NCBI GenBank assembly: GCA_024650095.1
Contig: JANKMV010000030.1
Coordinates: 6,941 to 12,142 of the forward strand
Direction: 5' to 3'
Length of the DNA: 5,202 bases
DNA from: Bacillota bacterium
Lineage (GTDB): Bacteria > Bacillota > Dethiobacteria > Dethiobacterales > Dethiobacteraceae
In this document: positions 1 to 5,201 of the stretch, in pieces
Layout: every line of letters begins with the position of its first letter
Numbering within the stretch: the first letter of the stretch is position 1
Position numbers and translations under genes: made by a program
Notes under the pieces: generated by a model
Seen by the model: only the letters and a program-made list of their open reading frames with translations
Databases searched by the model: none
What the model was told of the DNA's origin: nothing

Positions 1-36
1 GGCGCAAGGCTTGTTTGCATTTTTTCTGAAAGCGTA

Positions 37-375
37 CTATTCTTCTGTGGGTACATCACAGGCGGGGATTTGACGTAGTGTGCTCGGATCGGTGACATCT
101 TTATGAACAAACAAGCCGCACCAACATTGTTTCATATAATCAAAATGTTTTTTATGAAATGGAATACATGGACAGCAAATCTTCATATCTTCTTCCCGTT
201 CGCCGACGATGGCTTGGCAAGGACAAAAGGGACTACCGAATTTACGTTCAATTTGTACCTCTTGCTCTAGTAGAAAATCGACTAGCTCTTGGTCCGGATT
301 AAACTTGTAGCCTAGTGCGTCAACCACAGCCGTGTAATAAGTACGAAAGTCTTCCTTGCGTTTTGTTGTATCCAT
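37..375 (-). CDS. Ferredoxin-thioredoxin reductase catalytic-subunit family protein
   Basis: This 112-aa protein carries the cysteine pattern of the FTR catalytic (beta) chain. It has CPC at residues 51-53, CCPC at 67-70 and CWC at 84-86, followed by GLF. In the known family these cysteines bind one [4Fe-4S] cluster and supply a redox-active disulfide that passes electrons from a one-electron donor to a thioredoxin-like protein. Two things differ from the chloroplast/cyanobacterial enzyme. The gap between the second and third motifs is 13 residues rather than 8, and the CHC motif reads CWC, so the conserved cluster-proximal His is Trp. An extra Cys67 sits next to the second motif. No FtrA/FtrV variable chain lies nearby. 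It is the last gene of a three-gene operon and starts 3 nt after the glutaredoxin-like gene; an AGGG lies about 9 nt before ATG. The family assignment is firm, but the in vivo electron donor and acceptor are inferred. It is probably cytoplasmic because no signal peptide is seen. Confidence 0.88.
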   Translation of the reverse strand: MDTTKRKEDFRTYYTAVVDALGYKFNPDQELVDFLLEQEVQIERKFGSPFCPCQAIVGEREEDMKICCPCIPFHKKHFDYMKQCWCGLFVHKDVTDPSTLRQIPACDVPTEE

Positions 376-378
376 GAG

Positions 379-624
379 CTAAATCCCTAGTAAGTCTTTT
401 AGTTTCTCCTCGTTGAATCCAATTACATGCTTGTCATTTAGTGTGACAACAGGGAATTGACTCGCACCCGTTAAGGTTTTGATTTCATCTACTATTTTTT
501 TTCTCTCTTCAGCTTCAGCTAAATCTACATCAATAAAATCATACTCAATCTTATGATCGGCAAACCAACGCTTGGTGCGTTGACAGTGAAAACAGGTGCT
601 TAGTGCATAAAGAAATGGTTTCAT
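379..624 (-). CDS. Glutaredoxin/NrdH-like thiol-disulfide oxidoreductase
   Basis: This 81-aa single-domain protein has a thioredoxin fold. The CxxC active site is C11-F-H-C14 after the first strand (MKPFLYALST). A QFPVV segment carries the cis-proline (P58), and the C-terminal part reads IGFNEEKLKDLL. Length and motif order fit glutaredoxin/NrdH proteins. The usual glutaredoxin GG-x-x-D glutathione-binding signature is absent; IGF stands at that place, closer to NrdH-type proteins. It may therefore be reduced by a protein partner rather than by glutathione. The obvious candidate is the FTR-like protein encoded 3 nt downstream. The start ATG has a strong AGGAGGG with 8-nt spacing, located inside the end of the Rieske gene, and the gap to the Rieske stop codon is only 2 nt. 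Cotranscription and probably translational coupling are expected. Its substrate is unknown. Confidence 0.85.
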   Translation of the reverse strand: MKPFLYALSTCFHCQRTKRWFADHKIEYDFIDVDLAEAEERKKIVDEIKTLTGASQFPVVTLNDKHVIGFNEEKLKDLLGI

Positions 625-626
625 TA

Positions 627-941
627 TTATTTCCCTCCTAAATTAATAAAAATGCTGTCATTTTCTACCTTCACCTGGAAAACAGGAATTCTTATTTCGG
701 GTGCAGATAAAAATGTCCCGTCACGCAGATCAAAGGTCCAATCATGGCAGGGGCAGGTCAGCTTATAACCGTGTAATTTGCCTTTGTGTAAGAAACAACC
801 CAAATGTGGACAGCGGTTTACCAGTGCATATATTGTGCCTTGCGACTTGACGAGCAGAATATGTTGCCCAGCTAAAGAGCTTTTTTTCAGTGTCCCTTCT
901 GGTAAATCATCAGCTTGCATTACTTCCACCCAGTCTGTCAT
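627..941 (-). CDS. Rieske [2Fe-2S] domain protein
   Basis: This 104-aa protein consists almost entirely of one Rieske domain. The cluster motifs are C44-P-H46-L-G-C49 and C63-P-C65-H66, with 16 residues between the C-x-H and C-x-x-H boxes. C44, H46, C63 and H66 should ligate the [2Fe-2S] cluster. The extra pair C49/C65 sits where bc1/b6f Rieske proteins have their stabilising disulfide; most soluble Rieske ferredoxins lack this pair. There is no membrane anchor or Tat signal, so it is a soluble cytoplasmic protein like NirD or ring-hydroxylase ferredoxins. No nitrite reductase or dioxygenase gene is present to explain it. It is the first gene of the operon with the glutaredoxin-like and FTR-like genes, which suggests an electron-transfer role with them. 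GGAGG lies 5 nt before ATG. Confidence 0.92.
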   Translation of the reverse strand: MTDWVEVMQADDLPEGTLKKSSLAGQHILLVKSQGTIYALVNRCPHLGCFLHKGKLHGYKLTCPCHDWTFDLRDGTFLSAPEIRIPVFQVKVENDSIFINLGGK

Positions 942-970
942 ATCGTCCTCCAGCTGCCTACTATTATGTT

Positions 971-1000
971 ACTATACTTCTTTGCTTCACACACATACAA
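971..1000 (-). promoter_or_regulatory. Possible promoter of the Rieske-glutaredoxin-FTR operon
   Basis: On the minus strand a TATAGT (-10; 976-971) lies about 30 nt before the Rieske start codon. A weak -35, TTGTAT (1000-995), lies 18 nt upstream of it. The -10 is good but the -35 matches poorly, so an activator or an alternative sigma factor is possible. The flanking ACATATGT (1003-1010) is a perfect 8-bp palindrome just upstream and could be part of an operator or chance in AT-rich DNA. Confidence 0.35.
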
Positions 1001-1077
1001 ATACATATGTTGCTACTTTTAGTATGCCACAAAAAAAGCAAGCTGTGCTTAACATTAAATTACAAAATCGTGTTAGC

Positions 1078-1106
1078 TAGACAAAAAATGTATTTGTTTA
1101 TATAAT
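1078..1106 (+). promoter_or_regulatory. Predicted sigma-A/sigma-70 promoter of the ModE-TupA regulator gene
   Basis: TAGACA (1078-1083; five of six consensus bases), a 17-bp spacer and a perfect TATAAT (1101-1106) form a good housekeeping promoter. The expected start is near 1113, giving a leader of about 50 nt before the ATG at 1165. No copy of the inverted repeat found in front of tupA is seen here, so the regulator gene may be expressed constitutively. Confidence 0.6.
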
Positions 1107-1164
1107 TATGATTACATTATAGCATACCTTGGTCATTTATAGTGGCGAGCAGTGGGAGGCATTT

Positions 1165-2238
1165 ATGGATAATCATTGGCACGTAACCCTGAATTTAGGG
1201 GAGAAGATTCCGGGAAAAGAACTTCTGCCTCTGTTGGAGAAAATTGATGAGACAGGTTCACTCAAGCGCGCGGTAGAGGAAGCAGGGATCTCTTACCGAT
1301 ACGGTTGGAGTCTACTAAAAAGGGCGGAAGATGCATTGGGGAAAGAACTGGTAGCTCGTCAAACGGGTGGCAGTAGCGGTGGTGGCACAACGCTAACTGT
1401 GGAGGGGCGATTGTTGCTAGGACATATGCAAATATTGCAACGGGAAGTTGCAGGTCAACTTGCGGCTCTTTTAGGTGAGCAAACCTCCTCACAAACAAAA
1501 AATCTGCTTCTAGCGAGTACAATGGAACCAGTGATAACTGGTTTACTTGATGTGATAGAACATATGTATTTACAGGAAACAGGAGTTACAGTACGTCATA
1601 TTGCTGCGGGCAGTGGTCAAGCCTTGGCTATGGCCCGTGCAGGACGTGTGGATGCTGTTTTAACTCATGCGCCTCAGCTAGAAGAACAGTTAGTGAGGGA
1701 TGGCTGGGGCTGTAGAAGAATCCCCATTATGACCAACGAAATGGTCATTGTGGGACCTTCAGCTGATCCAGCCAGAGTCTGTAAAATATCGACTGCGGTG
1801 GCGGTGTTGCAACGAATAGCTCAAACGGGTGCCATCTTTGTTAGCCGGGCCGACCAATCGGGGACGCATCTCTTTGAACAGAAAATCTGGCGCAAAGCGG
1901 ATATTGACCCTGTGGGACTGCCCTGGTATCGTGAAATGATGAGCACACTGGGTAGTTATGGTATTCTACGTCACGCAGCAGAGTGCAATGCCTATACATT
2001 AGTTGACAGAGCAAGTTTTGTAACGGGGCGACAGGAGTCACAAGAGATTTTGCTGCAGGGTGATGAAACGATGCAAAATGTGTTTTCCATCATTGCCATC
2101 AGCCGTCAAAAAGCCCCTGTCCAACAAGAAAGTGCAGAGAGGTTTGCATCTTGGCTTCTTACAGATGCAGTGCAAAATATTATAGGTAATTTTGGACAGC
2201 AGCAATATGGGCTTTCACTCTTTGAATCCATGCGCTAG
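1165..2238 (+). CDS. ModE-type winged-helix regulator fused to a TupA-like tungstate-binding domain
   Basis: The 357-aa product has two parts. Residues 1-100 match the ModE DNA-binding domain: LLEKIDETGSLKRAVEEAGI, then SYRYGW, then TGGSSGGGTTLT (67-78), which corresponds to the ModE wing TGGKGGGGAVLT. After a short linker (about 101-112), residues 113-357 resemble the TupA encoded next door: AAGSGQAL (147-154), SRADQSGTH (227-235), PWY (253-255), YTLVDRA (277-283) and a C-terminal FGQQQYGLSLF. There is no signal peptide, so the binding domain should sense oxyanion in the cytoplasm. The TOBE/Mop domains of E. coli ModE are missing. The TTTS loop of TupA is replaced by STME (118-121). I start at ATG 1165 because GGGAGG lies 5 nt upstream; an in-frame TTG at 1129 has no ribosome binding site. 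Its likely role is repressor of tupABC, acting at the inverted repeat before tupA. Ligand preference (tungstate or molybdate) is inferred from context. Confidence 0.9.
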   Translation: MDNHWHVTLNLGEKIPGKELLPLLEKIDETGSLKRAVEEAGISYRYGWSLLKRAEDALGKELVARQTGGSSGGGTTLTVEGRLLLGHMQILQREVAGQLAALLGEQTSSQTKNLLLASTMEPVITGLLDVIEHMYLQETGVTVRHIAAGSGQALAMARAGRVDAVLTHAPQLEEQLVRDGWGCRRIPIMTNEMVIVGPSADPARVCKISTAVAVLQRIAQTGAIFVSRADQSGTHLFEQKIWRKADIDPVGLPWYREMMSTLGSYGILRHAAECNAYTLVDRASFVTGRQESQEILLQGDETMQNVFSIIAISRQKAPVQQESAERFASWLLTDAVQNIIGNFGQQQYGLSLFESMR

Positions 2239-2269
2239 TGATAGCTACATCTCGATAAACTAATTTATA

Positions 2270-2299
2270 TTGACATTGCGAAGATTCCTTTGATATAAT
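2270..2299 (+). promoter_or_regulatory. tupA promoter with consensus -35 and -10 boxes
   Basis: TTGACA (2270-2275) and TATAAT (2294-2299) are both perfect consensus hexamers separated by 18 bp. The expected start site is around 2305-2307, leaving a leader of about 40 nt that carries the tupA ribosome binding site GGGAGG (2331-2336). A promoter this strong would suit control by repression, and the inverted repeat at 2297-2326 overlaps its -10 box. No terminator is seen between the regulator gene and this promoter, so some read-through is possible. Confidence 0.8.
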
Positions 2300-2326
2300 C
2301 GTTATGCACAGAAAAACATAACGATT
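2297..2326. promoter_or_regulatory. ModE-box-like operator: perfect 10-bp inverted repeat over the tupA start site
   Basis: AATCGTTATG (2297-2306) and CATAACGATT (2317-2326) are exact reverse complements with a 10-bp spacer. The ATCG...CGAT ends span 28 bp, the same as the E. coli ModE box (ATCGNTATATA, 6 bp, TATATAACGAT), and share its ATCGTTAT/ATAACGAT outer arms. The repeat includes the last three bases of the -10 box and covers the predicted start site. A bound dimer would block polymerase. The ModE-type gene directly upstream is the obvious ligand-dependent binder. That pairing is inference; the palindrome itself is visible. Confidence 0.8.
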
Positions 2327-2344
2327 GTGAGGGAGGTTATTTTT

Positions 2345-3169
2345 ATGAAAAGAGTAGGAATTTTTATAGTTTTACTATTGATTGCTAATTTATTTTTGGT
2401 AAGTTGTAATACTAACAATGATGCAGCAGAACCGGTGGAATTGATTTTAGCCACCACAACAAGTACCTTTGACTCAGGCTTATTGGCGGATCTTTTGCCT
2501 CAATTTGAGGAGAAACATAATATGACGGTTAAAGTCGTTTCTTTGGGCACAGGGCAAGCGCTCGAGCTTGGTAAAAACGGTGATGCTGACATCTTACTGG
2601 TTCATGCGAAGACTACGGAGCTGGAAATGGTAGCAGAGGGTCATTTTGTGGACAGGCATGATGTAATGTATAATGATTTTGTCATCGTAGGTCCTACTAC
2701 AGACCCAGCCATGGTTAAAGGGTCCGCAAGTGTGGATAACGCCTTGGCTGCGATCGCGCAGCAAGAGAGCTCCTTTATCTCACGTGGTGATGATTCGGGT
2801 ACTCACAAAAAAGAAGTGGCGCTATGGCAAGCAGCAAGTATTGCACCGGCTGAGTCGTGGTATGTTAGTGCCGGTGCGGGCATGGGAGATACCTTGCGTA
2901 TGGCTGATGAAAAAGAAAGCTATACACTCACAGACCGCGCAACCTATCTGGCACAACGGGAGCAGTACGACTTGGAAATTCTTTATGAAGGCGACGCTAA
3001 TCTATTTAATCAGTACGGTGTAATGGCGGTTAACCCTGATAATTATCCCGACATTCAATATGAAGCGGCGAAAGTACTAATCGACTTTTTCATTTCGTCT
3101 GAAGGACAAGAAGCCATTGCTGGTTTTAAGCCGTATGGCGATACGTTGTTTTTTCCCAACGCTGACTAG
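2345..3169 (+). CDS. tupA: TupA, tungstate ABC transporter substrate-binding lipoprotein
   Basis: The 274-aa precursor begins with a basic-hydrophobic signal and a lipobox L18-V-S-C21. The mature protein should therefore be lipid-anchored on the outer face of the cytoplasmic membrane and deliver tungstate to TupB. Family motifs are all present: LATTTSTFDSGLL (35-47; the TTTS oxyanion loop), GTGQAL (68-73), DADILLVHA (80-88), YNDFVIVGPTTDPA (109-122), SRGDDSGTH (146-154), SWY (171-173), YTLTDRATYLA (193-203), YGVMAVNP (224-231) and a C-terminal EGQEAI block. These identify TupA rather than ModA or WtpA. GTG 2327 is an in-frame alternative, but ATG 2345 has GGGAGG 8 nt upstream and gives a clean signal peptide, so I use it. 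It is the first gene of tupABC and lies behind a consensus promoter with a ModE-like operator. Confidence 0.95.
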   Translation: MKRVGIFIVLLLIANLFLVSCNTNNDAAEPVELILATTTSTFDSGLLADLLPQFEEKHNMTVKVVSLGTGQALELGKNGDADILLVHAKTTELEMVAEGHFVDRHDVMYNDFVIVGPTTDPAMVKGSASVDNALAAIAQQESSFISRGDDSGTHKKEVALWQAASIAPAESWYVSAGAGMGDTLRMADEKESYTLTDRATYLAQREQYDLEILYEGDANLFNQYGVMAVNPDNYPDIQYEAAKVLIDFFISSEGQEAIAGFKPYGDTLFFPNAD

Positions 3170-3181
3170 GAAGGGAACGGT

Positions 3182-3826
3182 ATGGGTGGACTAACGCAAA
3201 TTATACTCTTAACATTATACGTATCAGGGAGCGCAGTCGTGTTGGCTGCGCTGCTTGGTGTTCCTGCCGGAACGTGGCTAGGCTTACAGCCAAAAGCGAA
3301 CGTCCGTGGTCTAACGCAGCTTATTTATACGTTGATGGGATTGCCACCCGTAGTGGGTGGACTTCTCATCTATCTACTCATTTCACGCAAAGGTCCGCTT
3401 GGATTTATGGGAGTATTATTTACACCATCAGCCATGATTATGGCGCAGTTTCTGCTGGCAACACCCATTATTATCGGTTTAACTTCAACTTCTGTCCGTG
3501 CCAAAGGTACCGAGGTCGTAGATACTCTCCAGTCTCTGGGTGCAGAAAATAAGCTCATTTTACGTACCATAATGCAAGAGTCTCGCTTTGGTATTTTTGC
3601 CGCCGTGATTGCCGGCTTCGGTCGAGTAATCGCAGAAGTGGGCGCGGTGATGATGGTGGGTGGAAACATCGAAAACCATACGCGCGTGATGACAACGGCC
3701 ATCGTCTTGGAAGTTCGCCAAGGGAATTTTTCTTTTGCCCTGACATTAGGCTTGATCTTGTTGATCATTTCCTTTGTGATTAATGCCGGCTTGTACCGCC
3801 TGCAAGCAGGAGGCCGCGATGAATAA
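3182..3826 (+). CDS. tupB: TupB, tungstate ABC transporter permease
   Basis: This 214-aa integral membrane protein has about five hydrophobic segments (roughly residues 5-35, 45-67, 78-100, 138-160 and 184-205). They include LMGLPPVVGGLLIYLLISRKGPLG (51-74), which is characteristic of TupB. The cytoplasmic EAA-type loop that contacts the ATPase is DTLQSLGAENKLILRTI (114-130), with the conserved LGA. FGRVIAEVGAVMMVGGNI (146-163) is another typical block. It should form the homodimeric channel for tungstate. It begins 12 nt after tupA with an AGGAAGGGA ribosome binding site starting at the tupA stop codon, and its last 8 nt overlap tupC. Some homologues have a slightly longer N-terminus, but no upstream in-frame start fits here. 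Confidence 0.93.
   Translation: MGGLTQIILLTLYVSGSAVVLAALLGVPAGTWLGLQPKANVRGLTQLIYTLMGLPPVVGGLLIYLLISRKGPLGFMGVLFTPSAMIMAQFLLATPIIIGLTSTSVRAKGTEVVDTLQSLGAENKLILRTIMQESRFGIFAAVIAGFGRVIAEVGAVMMVGGNIENHTRVMTTAIVLEVRQGNFSFALTLGLILLIISFVINAGLYRLQAGGRDE
3799..3813 (+). promoter_or_regulatory. tupC ribosome binding site overlapped by a small hairpin
   Basis: CCTGC (3799-3803) can pair with GCAGG (3806-3810), leaving a 2-nt loop, or as a 4-bp stem with a CAAG loop. The 3' arm includes half of the AGGAGG (3808-3813) that precedes tupC. Ribosomes finishing tupB would open this structure, so it could couple tupC translation to tupB. The stem is short and the effect is only inferred. Confidence 0.35.
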
Positions 3827-4559
3827 AGAAGACAGCATTGAAGTGAAGGCACTGGTCAAAAAGTATGGTAGTAGAGAGGTGCTACGTATTCCGCACTGGC
3901 AAGTTAAAAAGGGTCGCATTACCGGCATTATTGGACCCAGTGGTGCCGGTAAAAGCACGCTGCTACGGCTTATTAATCTTTTGGAATTACCTACAGCAGG
4001 ACAAATTCGTTACGATGGTACAGCTGTACCCAAGTCTGCTACAGCAAAACTTGCATTGCAGCGACGTATGACCATGGTTTTTCAGAAACCCGCGTTGTTA
4101 AACCTAACGGTCTTTGATAATATCGCCTTCGGTTTACGCGCTCGTCATTATTCGCAGCGGGACGTTGTTCAACGTGTGCAACGAATGTTAGCTCAAATAG
4201 GGATGGACTTGCAGGGGCAACAAAAAGCAAAAACACTTTCTGGGGGAGAAGCGCAACGCGTAGCCTTCGCGCGGGCATTTGTCTTAGAACCCGAAGTTTT
4301 GCTTTTGGATGAAGCAACGGCCAATTTGGATCCGGCCAATGTGGAAATGCTGGAGACGTTAATCCGTACATTGCACCAACAAACGGGTACAACCGTCATT
4401 ATGGTTACACATAATCTTTTTCAGGCCCGGCGACTAACAGATGATACGCTCTTTTTAAATCAGGGGCGTTTGGTCGAGTCGGGAGCTACGGAACAATTAT
4501 TCACGCGACCACAAGCTGAAGAAACAAAAGCCTTCGTTGATGGCCGTATGATCTACTAA
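3819..4559 (+). CDS. tupC: TupC, tungstate ABC transporter ATP-binding protein
   Basis: This is a complete 246-aa ABC ATPase. It has Walker A GPSGAGKST (39-47), Q-loop Q89 in MVFQKP, signature LSGGE (140-144), Walker B VLLLDE (160-165), D-loop NLD (169-171) and switch His198 in MVTHN. It should bind the TupB EAA loop and power tungstate import. It has no C-terminal TOBE domain, unlike ModC, in keeping with TupC proteins. The start ATG 3819 overlaps the tupB end (ATGAATAA) by 8 nt and has AGGAGG (3808-3813) 5 nt upstream; an in-frame ATG at 3783 lies deep in tupB and lacks such a site. The overlap suggests translational coupling with tupB. Confidence 0.94.
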   Translation: MNKEDSIEVKALVKKYGSREVLRIPHWQVKKGRITGIIGPSGAGKSTLLRLINLLELPTAGQIRYDGTAVPKSATAKLALQRRMTMVFQKPALLNLTVFDNIAFGLRARHYSQRDVVQRVQRMLAQIGMDLQGQQKAKTLSGGEAQRVAFARAFVLEPEVLLLDEATANLDPANVEMLETLIRTLHQQTGTTVIMVTHNLFQARRLTDDTLFLNQGRLVESGATEQLFTRPQAEETKAFVDGRMIY

Positions 4560-4595
4560 TGCGCCACGACTTGCAGGTAATACTAAGAGGAGAGT

Positions 4596-5201
4596 ATGAT
4601 GAGGTATAGAGAAAAATTTTATAAGTGTTTTAGTACCATAATCGTAGTGCTCTTGGTAGTAGTTACGCTCTTTCTTGGTTGTTTTTCAGTCTATATTACG
4701 CGCTTTGGTCAGATTAGTGATGTGGGAGAAGCGGACGTGATCATTGTGCTAGGAGCCGCAGTGTGGCCCGATGGTCCGAGTCCAGCCATGCGTGCCCGTG
4801 TCTGGCGCGCACGAGGATTATATCAGGATGGCCGTGCACCGTTTATGATCGTAGCGGGTGGATTAGGAAAATATCCGCCCACTGAAGCGGAAGCGATGAT
4901 GGCTTTAGCTGTTTCCTGGCAGGTGGCAGAAAACGAGATCTTCCTTGATGATCAGTCTACAAATACCCGTGAAAATATAACCAACGCAGCAACCATTATG
5001 CAAGAGATGGGTTGGGACAGTGCGCTCCTTGTCACCGATGATTTCCACATGAGACGTGCTGTTGCCCTCGCCGAGGAGCTGGGAATTAAAACATTACGTG
5101 CACCTGTAACAGCGGAGAGGGGATATTATTCAGTTTTGCTCCGTGTAAAATATACCCTACGAGAATGTGTGGCACTGGTGCATTATACCCTCACAAAATA
5201 G
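4596..5201 (+). CDS. DUF218 / YdcF-SanA-like membrane-anchored protein
   Basis: This 201-aa protein has one N-terminal transmembrane segment (about 13-33, rich in V/L/I/F) after a basic stretch. An extracytoplasmic DUF218 domain follows. Domain landmarks are ADVIIVLGAAVWPDGPSPAM (46-65), RARGLYQDG (71-79), a VAGG turn (86-89), TEAEAM (96-101), the STNTREN box (121-127) and LLVTDDFHMRRA (144-155). This family includes E. coli SanA, ElyC and YdcF, linked to envelope integrity and vancomycin sensitivity, but no reaction is established. It lies 36 nt after tupC with no terminator between, so it may be cotranscribed with tupABC. Its place in a tungstate operon has no known reason. ATG 4596 is only about 3 nt from GGAG (4589-4592); the next codon, ATG 4599, has better 6-nt spacing and may be the true start. 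The gene is complete and ends one base before the window edge. Confidence 0.85.
   Translation: MMRYREKFYKCFSTIIVVLLVVVTLFLGCFSVYITRFGQISDVGEADVIIVLGAAVWPDGPSPAMRARVWRARGLYQDGRAPFMIVAGGLGKYPPTEAEAMMALAVSWQVAENEIFLDDQSTNTRENITNAATIMQEMGWDSALLVTDDFHMRRAVALAEELGIKTLRAPVTAERGYYSVLLRVKYTLRECVALVHYTLTK

Noticed and set aside
1..36. Minus-strand ATG at 20-18 as the beginning of a further gene after the FTR-like gene
   Set aside because: Only six or so codons lie in the window and no ribosome binding site precedes it. It cannot be supported.
1031..1050. Minus-strand AAGCA-loop-TGCTT stem followed by a T run, like an intrinsic terminator
   Set aside because: The stem is only 5 bp with two G-C pairs, and no minus-strand gene lies upstream of it. 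It is probably chance in AT-rich DNA.
1101..1128. Possible degenerate ModE box before the regulator gene (TATAAT...ATTATA and TTATG...CATA)
   Set aside because: The arms are AT-rich and imperfect, the spacing differs from the tupA operator, and the CG of the ATCG/CGAT ends is missing. Autoregulation cannot be claimed.
1129..1164. N-terminal extension of the regulator from TTG 1129
   Set aside because: There is no ribosome binding site before the TTG, and the extra 12 residues do not look like ModE. ATG 1165 has GGGAGG at good spacing.
2327..2344. GTG 2327 as the tupA start
   Set aside because: It would put the ribosome binding site inside the coding region and add an acidic residue before the lipoprotein signal peptide. 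ATG 2345 is better placed.
3370..3852. Long minus-strand open frame opposite tupB
   Set aside because: It lies antisense to a clear permease, has low-complexity content and no recognisable motif. It is a shadow of the real gene.
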